From NCBI RefSeq assembly GCF_013409205.1, contig NZ_JACCAE010000001.1, forward strand, positions 1,612,001-1,676,000: DNA of 64,000 bases, given 5' to 3'. Both the position numbers and the translations under genes were made by a program. Below, in pieces: positions 8,160 to 15,765 of this stretch; the first letter of the stretch is position 1, and every line of letters begins with the position of its first letter. Source of the DNA: Janibacter cremeus. GTDB lineage: Bacteria; Actinomycetota; Actinomycetes; Actinomycetales; Dermatophilaceae. The notes beneath the pieces were generated by a model. That model saw nothing but the letters and a program-made list of their open reading frames with translations. It made no database searches and was not told the origin of the DNA.

Positions 8160-9578
8160 TCATTCGCGGGCGCGGCTGTAGTCGGTCACTGGCTCCTGGC
8201 TGCGCGGCAGGTCAACATCGATCCGCCCGCCGCTCTCGGGCTTGGGGCGAGCGAGGTTCATGACCACGGCGAGCACGGTCGCCGGGACGATGCCTGAGGT
8301 CATCAGGACCTCGATCGACTCGGGCAGCAGCACCGTGACCTCCGGTATCGCGGCGAATCCCTGACCCACGCCCACAGCGACAGCGATGACCAGCAGGTCG
8401 TGGCGGTCCAGCGCCGAGTCCGCCAAGAGCTTCACTCCCGCTCCGAGCAACATGCCGAACATCACGACAGCGGCACCGCCCATGACCGCTGCAGGCATCA
8501 CGGCGATGACCGCAGCCAGCTTGGGCACGAGACCCAGGAAGATCAGGAAGCCGGCACCCACCGAGACCACGTGGCGACTCATGACTCCGGTGAAGGCGAC
8601 GAGGCCCACGTTCTGCCCGAACGTGGTGTTCGGCAGCGCACTGAAGAGCGAGGCGAAGGAGGTCGAGACGCCGTCAGCCAGGACACCACCGGTCAGCTCC
8701 CGCTCGGTGACCTGGCGTCCGGCCCCGGTCTTGGTGATGGCCGAGAGGTCGCCGATGGTCTCCACGGAGGTCGCGATCGCCATGGCTCCCATGGCGATCA
8801 GCGCTGCCGCGGGGAAATCGAGACCGAACTCCAAAGGCATGGGGATGGAGAACCACTCGGCCTCGCCGACCTCGGTGAAGTCCACCTTGCCGGTGGGGAT
8901 GGCGACGAGGTAGCCGGCGACCAGTGCGACCAGCACGGACGCGGCACTGAGGATCCCGCGGCCGTAGCGATAGGTCACCAGGAGGAACACCAGGACGAAG
9001 GTGGCCAGGCCCAGGTTGGTCCACGAGCCGAAGTCGTCAGCACCGGCCCCGCCGCCATAGAGCTGCATCCCGGTCGGGAGCAGACCGATGCCGATGACGA
9101 GGACCACGATGCCGGTGACGATGGGGGGAAAGAGCACATTCAGCCACCGCAGGCTGAAGCCGAGGACCACTTGGACGAGCCCCGCGAAGAGCGCACCGCC
9201 GAAGACCGCCGCAATGCCGTAGTCCTGGGCCAGCGGGACCGAGACGACAAGGAAGCCGAAGCTCGTCCCCTGCACGATCGGCAGTCGCGCGCCGACAGGT
9301 CCGATACCGAAGGTCTGGATCAGGGTCGTCAGACCCGCGACCAGCAGTGCGACCTGCACGAGGAAAGTGGTCTCGCCGGTCGTCGCGCCGATCGCCGTCG
9401 CCAGGATGATCGGGATCGTGACATTGCTGGCCATCATCACCAGGACGTGCTGGATGCCCAGCAGCATGGCCTCACCGATCGGCGGCATCTCGTTGATCCC
9501 GTAACGCGCCTCGATCGTCGCGCCCCCCTGCGGCTCGAGCGGCTCGTCCGCTCGCCCCTCTGGCTCGACATGCGTCAT
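8160..9578 (-). CDS. NCS2-family purine (xanthine/urate-type) permease
   Basis: 472 residues with about 12-14 membrane segments. Family landmarks are GIQHVLVMMASNVTIPIILA in the first segment, NTTFGQNVGLVAFTGV (the nucleobase signature; its Gln-Asn-x-Gly and late Thr pattern fits xanthine/urate transporters better than uracil) and a C-terminal half rich in Gly and Val. It should import a purine base by proton or sodium symport across the cytoplasmic membrane. The start at 9578 has GGAGG seven bases upstream; the frame stays open further but that stretch overlaps the LysR gene and has no site. The LysR regulator lies 178 bases upstream on the same strand and is the likely controller. Confidence 0.9.
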   Translation of the reverse strand: MTHVEPEGRADEPLEPQGGATIEARYGINEMPPIGEAMLLGIQHVLVMMASNVTIPIILATAIGATTGETTFLVQVALLVAGLTTLIQTFGIGPVGARLPIVQGTSFGFLVVSVPLAQDYGIAAVFGGALFAGLVQVVLGFSLRWLNVLFPPIVTGIVVLVIGIGLLPTGMQLYGGGAGADDFGSWTNLGLATFVLVFLLVTYRYGRGILSAASVLVALVAGYLVAIPTGKVDFTEVGEAEWFSIPMPLEFGLDFPAAALIAMGAMAIATSVETIGDLSAITKTGAGRQVTERELTGGVLADGVSTSFASLFSALPNTTFGQNVGLVAFTGVMSRHVVSVGAGFLIFLGLVPKLAAVIAVMPAAVMGGAAVVMFGMLLGAGVKLLADSALDRHDLLVIAVAVGVGQGFAAIPEVTVLLPESIEVLMTSGIVPATVLAVVMNLARPKPESGGRIDVDLPRSQEPVTDYSRARE

Positions 9579-9757
9579 TGCATTTCCTCCCGGATTGGTT
9601 CCCCTCATCCTTGGGATCGGCACCCGTGCTCGACCAGAGCAGGAAGTGACACGAGATGAAGCCATTCGAGGCGCAAGGTGACAGCAGGCGAACCAGCTGC
9701 ATGCCGTCGTGCCCACGAAAGTCACGAAGGCCAGCACACAACTGGCAATGACAGGGC

Positions 9758-10663
9758 CTAATCCGGAACGGCAGCCCCGGCGCGCGCCTCGATGAGCTCC
9801 ACGGCCCGCCGCACATAGTCCAGGTGGGCACTGGTGTCGCGCACGTGCATCGTCACGCGGCGCAGCGGGACGGGGTCGACGACCGGGGCGGTGTGGACGT
9901 GCGAGGGCACCTCCCCCTTCGCCAACCTCGGGAGCATCGCGATACCGACCCCGGCGGCCACCATCGCCAGGGCGACGTTGTGGTCGTCGGACCGGGCGAC
10001 GTAACGCGGCTCGAAGCCCGCGGCATGACAGGCATCCCGGACCACCCGCCCCGAGGTGCGGTCGTACATGTCGTGGTCGATCCACGACTCGTCCCGCAGG
10101 TCCGCGGCCCTGACCTCGGTCGAGTCAGAGAGCGGGTGATCGGCCGCCACGGCCACCCCGAAGTCGTCGACGGCCAGCTCGCGACGGCGGTAGCCGGTCA
10201 GCGCCCGCGGCAGCTCGGCCGGCACCTCCTCGTCGATCTCGATGTCCCGCGTGCGGTAGCCGGCAGCGGCGCCCGGTGTGTGGATGTCGATCGCCCACTG
10301 CACGTCGGGGAACTCCTTCGTCAGATCGGCGACGACGCCGGGCAGCCAGGCCCGGGCGGCCGAGGCGAACGACCCGATCGACAGGGTCGGCGTCGGCCCG
10401 GCGTGCAGGTCCTCGATGAAGGCCTCCAGGCGCCGGGCGCTCTCGAAGACCTCCGACGACTCCTCGGCCAGGCGTTCACCCACGGCAGTCGGTTCGATGC
10501 CCCGCCCGCGCCGCTCGTAGAGCGGCAGCCCGATGGCCGCCTGCAGGGCGATGATGTGCTGGCTGACGGTCGCCGGCGTGAAGCCGAGGTTGGCCGCGGC
10601 ACCACTGACGGAACCACTCGCGACGACGGCTCGCCAGATGGACAGGCGGTGCAGGTCGATCAT
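9758..10663 (-). CDS. LysR-family transcriptional regulator
   Basis: 301 residues. The N-terminal winged helix-turn-helix (SIWRAVVASGSVSGAAANLG, then TPATVSQHIIALQ) is typical of LysR proteins, followed by the two-lobed effector-binding domain from about residue 90. The start at 10663 has TATGGT 12 bases upstream on the same strand, consistent with a leaderless message. It lies upstream of, and in the same direction as, the purine permease, and divergent from a small membrane ORF. Regulation of the permease by purine availability is an inference from position alone. Confidence 0.9.
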   Translation of the reverse strand: MIDLHRLSIWRAVVASGSVSGAAANLGFTPATVSQHIIALQAAIGLPLYERRGRGIEPTAVGERLAEESSEVFESARRLEAFIEDLHAGPTPTLSIGSFASAARAWLPGVVADLTKEFPDVQWAIDIHTPGAAAGYRTRDIEIDEEVPAELPRALTGYRRRELAVDDFGVAVAADHPLSDSTEVRAADLRDESWIDHDMYDRTSGRVVRDACHAAGFEPRYVARSDDHNVALAMVAAGVGIAMLPRLAKGEVPSHVHTAPVVDPVPLRRVTMHVRDTSAHLDYVRRAVELIEARAGAAVPD

Positions 10664-10744
10664 CCGTCAACCATATGGCACAGCCTTATGTTCATGTGGA
10701 AAACGCTGCTTGTGGTTGTTGAATATCTTCGTGATACTTGAGTC

Positions 10745-10942
10745 ATGAGCATCTTCGCAGCCGTCGCCGTCCTGGCCGTCCTCCTCGTCGCGGGCCTGTC
10801 CCCGTGGTGGGTCGCCGGTCGCTACCTCACCCCCGTCAGCGAGCGTGTCGCGCTGAACGAGCTGGGCCTCCCGGGCATCGTCGCCACCCTCCGTCGTGGC
10901 GCGAACATGTACGTCCCCGCCACCATCCAGACCCGCAACTGA
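10745..10942 (+). CDS. Small single-pass membrane protein, unknown function
   Basis: 65 residues with one N-terminal hydrophobic helix (residues 3-25) and a basic C-terminal part. No family is recognised. Support for it being a gene: GATACT 12 bases before the ATG with TTGTGG 17 bases further upstream makes a leaderless promoter, a GC-rich hairpin follows the stop by 5 bases, and codon choice matches its neighbours. It is divergent from the LysR gene, so it could be a further LysR target. Confidence 0.55.
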   Translation: MSIFAAVAVLAVLLVAGLSPWWVAGRYLTPVSERVALNELGLPGIVATLRRGANMYVPATIQTRN

Positions 10943-10947
10943 GTCGC

Positions 10948-10969
10948 GGCCCGACAACGCCGTCGGGCC
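10948..10969 (+). terminator. Rho-independent-type hairpin after the small membrane ORF
   Basis: GGCCCGAC and GTCGGGCC pair across a six-base loop, starting 5 bases after the stop codon at 10942. There is no U-tract, as is common in high-GC actinobacteria. Confidence 0.6.
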
Positions 10970-11036
10970 CGCCTCCAGTTTCCTCGGGAGCGGCCGAGAC
11001 CACAGCCCACAACCGATATCCCCACCTTGATCCTGC

Positions 11037-11060
11037 GGACCGTCACACTGGTGACGGTCC
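11037..11060. promoter_or_regulatory. Ten-base inverted repeat upstream of the sigma-factor gene
   Basis: GGACCGTCAC and GTGACGGTCC are perfect reverse complements around ACTG, ending 8 bases before the candidate ATG of the ECF sigma gene. It could be an operator or an attenuating hairpin. The short distance to the start would hide the ribosome site if it folded in the message. Confidence 0.5.
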
Positions 11061-11067
11061 GTTCGTC

Positions 11068-11939
11068 ATGTCGGTGACGACTCGGGACCGAGAGGTGGAC
11101 CTCGTGGACCACGCACACGAGCACGACCACACGCAGGCCTTCGAGGCTGAGCGACCACGGCTGATCGGCCTGGCCACGCGCATCCTCGGCGACCACGCCG
11201 AGGCGCAGGACATCGCCCAGCAGGCTTGGCTACGTCTGCACGGCACCGACGCACGCATCGACTCCCTGCCCGCCTGGCTCACCACGGTCACCAGCCGGCT
11301 GTTCTTGGACCGGCTGAAGTCCCGCACCCCCGAGCCGCACGACGAGGTCGACGTCCTCGACAGAGCCCCGGACACTGCGGACGCGGTCGCCCTCGCCGAC
11401 ACCGTCGGCATCGCCCTGAAGGTGGTCATCGACCGCCTCACCCCCGGCGAGCGCGTCGCCTTCGCCACGACAGCTTCGGCTTCGAGTTCACGACGATCGC
11501 AGCCGTCCTCGACACCACCCCGACTGCCGCCCGCAAGCTCGCCTCCCGCGCCCGGGCCAAGGTCCGCCAGCCCGCGAGCGAGGACCGGCTGAGCGACTGG
11601 GAGGTCGTCGACGCCTTCATGGCCGCCGCCCGCGAGGGCGACTTCGACTCCCTTCTCCAGCCCCTCGCCCCCGACGCCGGGGTCCGCGCCGACGCCGCGG
11701 CGATCACCGCGGGCACCCCGGAGGGCATCGACGGCCGGCGCGAGATCGCCGAGTTCTTCAACGGCAGCGCCCACGCCGCCCTGCCGGTCCACCTCGGCGA
11801 GCGTCCGGGCGCCGCGTGGTTCCACCGGGGCGAGGCCAAGGTGCTTCGACTTCACCGTCATCGACGGTCGGGTCACGGCCATCACCTTCCGCGCCGAGCA
11901 GTCCGTCCTCGCGCAGGTCGTGCGTCGCCGCGACGGTGA
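11068..11939 (+). pseudogene. ECF sigma factor with C-terminal SnoaL-like domain (SigJ type), frameshifted twice
   Basis: The first frame, from about 11068, encodes sigma-70 region 2 (RPRLIGLATRILGDHAEAQD, DIAQQAWLRL, AWLTTVTSRLFLDRLKS). At about 11464 it is left with two bases where related proteins have a Val-Leu pair before HDSFGFEF, so region 4 (DTTPTAARKLASRARAKV) continues in another frame together with the first part of the SnoaL-like domain. At about 11844 the end of that domain (FDFTVIDGRVTAITFRA) shifts again. The last frame has no stop before the DUF1059 gene. Each segment is well conserved, so the decay or an assembly error is recent. As written, no functional sigma factor can be made. 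Confidence 0.75.
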
Positions 11940-12021
11940 GCGAAGGGGTGAGGAGACACTTCGTCACACTCACGCGACCCAGATCGTCAGACCAGTGAAC
12001 ACCCGAGGAAAGGACACTGCG

Positions 12022-12258
12022 ATGAAGACCATGACCTGCCGCCAGCTCGGCGGCCCCTGCGACCTCGAGCACCGCGGCGAGAGCGCCGACGACGTGATCA
12101 ATGCCCAGGACCAGCACCTCAAGGCAGCCGAGAAGGCCGGCGACGCCGCGCACCAGAGCGCCCGTGACGACATGAAGTCCCGCTGGCGCCACCCCCGCAA
12201 GAGCCTGGGCTGGTACCGGGACACGAAGAAGACCTTCGCGAACCTCCCGGAGGACTGA
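12022..12258 (+). CDS. DUF1059 small soluble protein
   Basis: 78 residues, beginning MKTMTCRQLGGPCD and containing ADDVINAQDQHLK and SRWRHPRKSLGWYR, the conserved core of DUF1059 proteins. The family is small, cytoplasmic and of unknown function. The start at 12022 has GAGGAAAGGA upstream. An in-frame extension back to 11920 is the read-through of the broken sigma gene and is not used. DUF1059 genes are commonly found near stress regulators; here it follows the sigma pseudogene, which may once have controlled it (inference). A strong hairpin follows. Confidence 0.8.
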   Translation: MKTMTCRQLGGPCDLEHRGESADDVINAQDQHLKAAEKAGDAAHQSARDDMKSRWRHPRKSLGWYRDTKKTFANLPED

Positions 12259-12269
12259 ACGCACCCGCT

Positions 12270-12297
12270 GATGGAGGCCGGAAATCCGGCCTCCATC
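12270..12297. terminator. Bidirectional terminator between DUF1059 and PspC genes
   Basis: GATGGAGGCCGG and CCGGCCTCCATC form a perfect 12-base stem with an AAAT loop, between two convergent genes. Confidence 0.75.
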
Positions 12298-12330
12298 ACA
12301 ACTGCTGAGGCTCTTGCGAAGGTGGGGCGG

Positions 12331-12516
12331 CTAGCTGTCGACCTTCGGCATCAGGATCCACAACCCGATGTAGACGAGCTCCCCCACCCCGACGATGCCG
12401 AAGATCACGAAGCCGAGGCGCACCAGGAAGCGCGGCAGACCGAACCGGTCGGCCAGACCGGCACAGACACCGGCGATCCACTTGCCGTTGCGCGGACGTG
12501 CGAGTTGACGTGACAT
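12331..12516 (-). CDS. PspC-domain membrane protein
   Basis: 61 residues, essentially one PspC domain: RPRNGKWIAGVCAGLADRFG at the N-terminus, then a membrane segment from about residue 32 ending LVYIGLWILMPKV. PspC domains are linked to envelope-stress sensing; in actinobacteria single-domain copies are common and their partners unknown. It converges with DUF1059. No partner sensor kinase or phage-shock gene is adjacent. Confidence 0.85.
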   Translation of the reverse strand: MSRQLARPRNGKWIAGVCAGLADRFGLPRFLVRLGFVIFGIVGVGELVYIGLWILMPKVDS

Positions 12517-12663
12517 GCGCCTGAACTACCCGCACCCCCGCAGATCATGCGCGACGGCCGGGGCATCACCCGGCAGGTCTCGGCTAACCTTCGACAAGGG
12601 TCGGACACCTCAGGATCGGCCGGTCGAACACCAACGCCAGCACCCATGAGCGGGAGGCCTCCG

Positions 12664-13107
12664 ATGACCCATCCGACGAGCCTCCCACTGGGCGCGGGCC
12701 GCTGGCTCGCGAGCTGGGTCGTGACTGCGGCCGCCTTCGGCGTCGTCGACGGCCTCTGGCTCGGCATCATCGCCAAGGGCCACTACGAGCGCGCCTTCGG
12801 CTCGCTGCTCGCCGACCCTGCCAACCCTCCTGCGGCTGCGGCGTTCTACATCATCTACACCCTCGGCATCACCTACTTCGCGACCGCCCCGGGCCTGCGC
12901 GGGAGCAGCATCCGCATCGCCGCCATCCAGGGGGCCGCCCTGGGCGTCGTCGCGTACGCAGCCTTCAACCTGACCGGACTGGCCGTCCTCGAGGGCTACC
13001 CCGCGGGGATCGTGCCCCTCGACATGGCCTGGGGGACCCTGGCCACCTCCAGCGCGGCTGCGGCTGCGACGGCCGTGGCGCGGCCCCGCCGGGCCGCACG
13101 GCGCTGA
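12664..13107 (+). CDS. DUF2177-family membrane protein
   Basis: 147 residues with about four membrane segments. Family features are the motif VVDGLWLGIIAKGHYERAFG after the first helix, FYIIYTLGITYFA, and GVVAYAAFNLTGLAVLEGYP. The function of the family is unknown. The ATG at 12664 is preceded by GGGAGG; ATG 12646 is a less likely alternative. The C-terminus is short and basic, predicted on the cytoplasmic side. No close operon partner. Confidence 0.8.
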   Translation: MTHPTSLPLGAGRWLASWVVTAAAFGVVDGLWLGIIAKGHYERAFGSLLADPANPPAAAAFYIIYTLGITYFATAPGLRGSSIRIAAIQGAALGVVAYAAFNLTGLAVLEGYPAGIVPLDMAWGTLATSSAAAAATAVARPRRAARR

Positions 13108-13174
13108 GGACCCGCGGCCACACGCCCGGACGTCCAAGTGACGACCGGGTCTCCCGCCGGCGAGCTGGTCCCTC

Positions 13175-13222
13175 GGGTCGATGTGTTCGCGCGCGCCAGG
13201 GCGCGCGAAGCCACCTCGAACC
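13175..13222. repeat. Dispersed intergenic hairpin repeat, copy 1
   Basis: GGGTCGATGTGTTCGCGCGC faces GCGCGCGAAGCCACCTCGAACC with a short loop. The left arm is shared, with one- or two-base changes, by the hairpins at 27114, 45281 and 47647. It lies in the gap between the DUF2177 and 2H phosphoesterase genes. Confidence 0.75.
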
Positions 13223-13261
13223 GGTCGACCGGCCGGCGCCGGGATGCGGCAGAGTCGCCCC

Positions 13262-13840
13262 GTGACCGGCCACACCGTGCTGCAGCTGCCCGTGCCTGCC
13301 CTGGAGGACTGGGTCCGCGAGCGCACCCGCGGCTACGACGCCGGATTCGTCTCCGCCGACCCACGGTTCGGCCACGCACACGTCACGGCCCTGTCCCCCT
13401 TCGCCCCCGCTCCGTCGGCCACCGACCTGGCCGAGGTGGGACGGATCGCGGCGGCAACCCCATCGATGCCGACCCGCCTGGTCGACCTCGGCCAGTTCCC
13501 CAACGGCGTCATCCACCTGCGGCCCGAGCCGGACGGCCCCCTTCGCGCCCTGACCGAGGCGCTGGTCGCGTCCTTCCCGCACTTCCCGCCGTACGAAGGG
13601 AGGTTCGGCCGCCGCGTCGACCCGCACCTCACCCTCGACGCCGCCTCACCGACGGTCTCCCTCGAGAGCACTCGTCGACTGCTCGGTGACGTGGTCCCGG
13701 TGACATGCACGCTCACGCGCCTGCAGCTCGCGTGGTGGGAGTCCGGCCGGTGCCACGTGATGCACGAGTGGCCGCTCGGGCGAATGGGCGGTGCGGAAGG
13801 CTTCCCACCCCCTGAAGAATCTATTAATCTGTCACTATGA
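13262..13840 (+). CDS. 2H phosphoesterase-superfamily protein (2'-5' RNA ligase-like)
   Basis: About 192 residues. Two H-x-T/S motifs, HAHVTALSPF near residue 41 and DPHLTLD near 121, define the 2H fold, whose members open 2',3'-cyclic phosphates or related RNA and nucleotide bonds. The GTG at 13262 is chosen because CAGAGT lies 12 bases upstream as a candidate -10 for a leaderless message; upstream in-frame ATGs fall inside the repeat hairpin or lack a site. The stop overlaps the NsrR-like start by 4 bases (ATGA), although that gene has its own promoter-like box. Substrate unknown. Confidence 0.75.
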   Translation: MTGHTVLQLPVPALEDWVRERTRGYDAGFVSADPRFGHAHVTALSPFAPAPSATDLAEVGRIAAATPSMPTRLVDLGQFPNGVIHLRPEPDGPLRALTEALVASFPHFPPYEGRFGRRVDPHLTLDAASPTVSLESTRRLLGDVVPVTCTLTRLQLAWWESGRCHVMHEWPLGRMGGAEGFPPPEESINLSL

Positions 13841-14247
13841 GACTAGAGGTCACCCGCCGAGCCGAGCTGGCCGTGCAGGCGATCGCCGCCCTGTCGCCGA
13901 TGGACACGCGCCTGAAGGCCCCCGAGCTGGGTGAGGCCCTGGATGCGACCCCCGGCTTCGTCGCCCAGGTGGTGGGTCCGCTGGTCAAGGCCGGCTGGGT
14001 GCGCTCCACCCCCGGCCCGACCGGCGGCTACTCCCTCACCGACTCCGCGGCCCGCGCCAGCGTCCTGGACGTCATCGAGGCCATCGACGGGCCGACCGCC
14101 AACGGGCGCTGCGTCGCCGAGGCCCGGGCGTGCGGTTTGGGGCGCACCTGCGCCCTGCACGAGGCCTGGACCCACGCCCGCACCACACTCACCACCACGC
14201 TGGCCGCCACCCCGGCGGTCGACGTCCACCGCCGGGGCGCCGCGTGA
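13837..14247 (+). CDS. nsrR: Rrf2-family iron-sulfur regulator, NsrR-like nitric-oxide sensor
   Basis: 136 residues. An N-terminal winged helix (TRRAELAVQAIAALS, then TPGFVAQVVGPLVKAGWV) is followed by RSTPGPTGGYSL, the Rrf2 wing, and three cysteines at 92, 99 and 105, close to the 93/99/105 ligands of Streptomyces NsrR. This fits an NO-sensitive cluster. The next gene, 27 bases downstream, is the RIC repair protein, a classical NsrR target. TAATCT begins 12 bases before the ATG, so the message is probably leaderless, and the AT-rich stretch 13817-13830 is the likely self-binding site. IscR-type function is possible but the neighbour favours NsrR. Confidence 0.8.
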   Translation: MRLEVTRRAELAVQAIAALSPMDTRLKAPELGEALDATPGFVAQVVGPLVKAGWVRSTPGPTGGYSLTDSAARASVLDVIEAIDGPTANGRCVAEARACGLGRTCALHEAWTHARTTLTTTLAATPAVDVHRRGAA

Positions 14248-14274
14248 CGCCCCACGACGAAGGGACAACCTGAC

Positions 14275-14982
14275 ATGGCCGTCGCCACCACCGCTACCCT
14301 CGGTGACCTGGTCGCCGAGGACCCCCGCCGCAGCCGCGTGCTCGAGCAGCTCGGCCTGGACTACTGCTGCCACGGGCAGCGCCCCCTCGAGGAGGCCGCC
14401 CGCACGGCCGGCCTCGACGTGATGGACGTCAGCACCCGCCTGGACCTGCCCGGCGAGCGGCCGGCCGTCATCGCCCGCGACCTCGAGATGGCCGCGCTGG
14501 CCCACGACATCGTCGACACCCACCACGCGTACACGTGGGAGGAGATGCCGCGGCTGCAGGCGCTCGTCGACAAGGTCGCCGGGGTGCACGGGGACCGCCA
14601 CCCCGAGCTCGCCGAGGTGAAGGCGACCTACGAGCGGATCATCGCCGAGCTCGAGCCGCACATGACGCGCGAGGAGCGGGTGATCTTCCCGGCCATCAGC
14701 CGTCTGGAGAAGACGCAGGCACCGGTCCGGCTCTCCTCCGGCGACTTCTCCGACGCGCTGCGCGAGCTCATCGCCGAGCACGACGTCGTCGGCGACCTGC
14801 TCACGCGGATCCGTGGGCTGACCGGGGGCCACACCCCACCGGAGGACGCCTGCAACTCCTACCGCGCGATGCTCACCGGCCTGGCCGAGCTCGAGAGGGA
14901 CGTGCACGAGCACGTCCACAAGGAGAACAACCTGCTCTTCCCTCGCGTCCTGGAGATGCAGGAGCGACTGAGTGGGGCCTGA
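14275..14982 (+). CDS. Iron-sulfur cluster repair di-iron protein (RIC/ScdA/YtfE family)
   Basis: 235 residues. An N-terminal ScdA domain carries DYCCHG at residues 29-34. The C-terminal hemerythrin-like four-helix domain supplies histidines in DTHHAYTWEEMP, LEPHMTREERVIFPA, IAEHDVVG and DVHEHVHKENNLLFPR, enough for a di-iron site. RIC proteins restore damaged Fe-S clusters after nitrosative or oxidative stress in the cytoplasm. It is 27 bases after the NsrR-like gene and ends in a strong hairpin, so the two form a compact NO-response operon. Confidence 0.9.
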   Translation: MAVATTATLGDLVAEDPRRSRVLEQLGLDYCCHGQRPLEEAARTAGLDVMDVSTRLDLPGERPAVIARDLEMAALAHDIVDTHHAYTWEEMPRLQALVDKVAGVHGDRHPELAEVKATYERIIAELEPHMTREERVIFPAISRLEKTQAPVRLSSGDFSDALRELIAEHDVVGDLLTRIRGLTGGHTPPEDACNSYRAMLTGLAELERDVHEHVHKENNLLFPRVLEMQERLSGA

Positions 14983-14986
14983 GGAC

Positions 14987-15023
14987 GCGCGCCACCGAAG
15001 TCCTGCGTCGGCCGGTGGCGCGC
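14987..15023 (+). terminator. Terminator hairpin after the RIC gene
   Basis: GCGCGCCACCG and CGGTGGCGCGC pair perfectly over a 15-base loop, beginning 4 bases after the stop. Confidence 0.7.
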
Positions 15024-15074
15024 CCACTCCCACACCCCGTCCAAGCGCTGCGGCCTCTCTCCTATCGTGGGTGC

Positions 15075-15683
15075 ATGGTGCCTGAGACAAGCGGATGGAT
15101 GCAGATCGTCGCGGAGGACCCGAACCACTCCCAGTGGTACATCGAGCGGTTCCGGGAGATGGCCGCTCGCGGGGACGACCTGGACGGTGAGGCCCGGCTG
15201 GTCGACGCGATGGTCGCGCGCGGCGCCCGGGTCCTCGACGCCGGTTGCGGCCCCGGCCGGATCGGCGGTCGGCTGCACGAGCTGGGTCACGAAGTCACCG
15301 GCGCCGACGTCGACCCCGCCCTCATCGCGGCGGCCGAGGAGGACCACCCCGGTCCCCGGTGGCTGGTCAGTGACCTCGCCGTCCTCGACGTGCGGGACGA
15401 AGGGGGCGAACGCCGCCTCTTCGACCTCATCGTCTGCGCGGGCAACGTCATGACCTTCCTCGCACCGAGCACCCGAGGCGACGTGCTCGCCGGCTTCGCG
15501 GAGCACCTCGACGAGGACGGCCGCGTCGTCATCGGCTTCGGGGCGGAACGTGGCTACGAGTTCGCCGACTTCCGCGCCGATACAGCCGCCGCGGGGCTCA
15601 CCGAGCAGGTCCTGCTCGGTGGGTGGGCGCTCGAGCCCTTCGCGCCCGACGGCGGGTACATCGTGGCGACCTTCGGCCGCTGA
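15075..15683 (+). CDS. Class I SAM-dependent methyltransferase
   Basis: 202 residues. VLDAGCGPGRIGGRL is SAM-binding motif I, EVTGADVDPALIAAA motif II with the acidic ribose-binding residue, and FDLIVCAGNVMTFL motif IV. The N-terminus (SQWYIERFREMA) is typical of small actinobacterial methyltransferases of unknown substrate. TATCGT begins 12 bases before the ATG, suggesting a leaderless transcript. It stands alone: a terminator precedes it and another follows. Confidence 0.85.
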   Translation: MVPETSGWMQIVAEDPNHSQWYIERFREMAARGDDLDGEARLVDAMVARGARVLDAGCGPGRIGGRLHELGHEVTGADVDPALIAAAEEDHPGPRWLVSDLAVLDVRDEGGERRLFDLIVCAGNVMTFLAPSTRGDVLAGFAEHLDEDGRVVIGFGAERGYEFADFRADTAAAGLTEQVLLGGWALEPFAPDGGYIVATFGR

Positions 15684-15714
15684 GCCGAGCGGCCCCCTTC
15701 GCCCCGGAAAGACG

Positions 15715-15752
15715 GAGCGCCGCGGCACGTCAGTCGACGTGCCGCGGCGCTC
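15715..15752. terminator. Bidirectional terminator, 16-bp stem
   Basis: GAGCGCCGCGGCACGT and ACGTGCCGCGGCGCTC are perfect complements around CAGTCG, between the convergent methyltransferase and membrane-protein genes. Confidence 0.8.
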
Positions 15753-15765
15753 TGGTGTGTACGGG

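Noticed and set aside
11920-12021. Longer DUF1059 protein starting at 11920
   Set aside because: These codons are the remnant of the sigma pseudogene read in frame; the family begins at the methionine at 12022, which has its own ribosome site.
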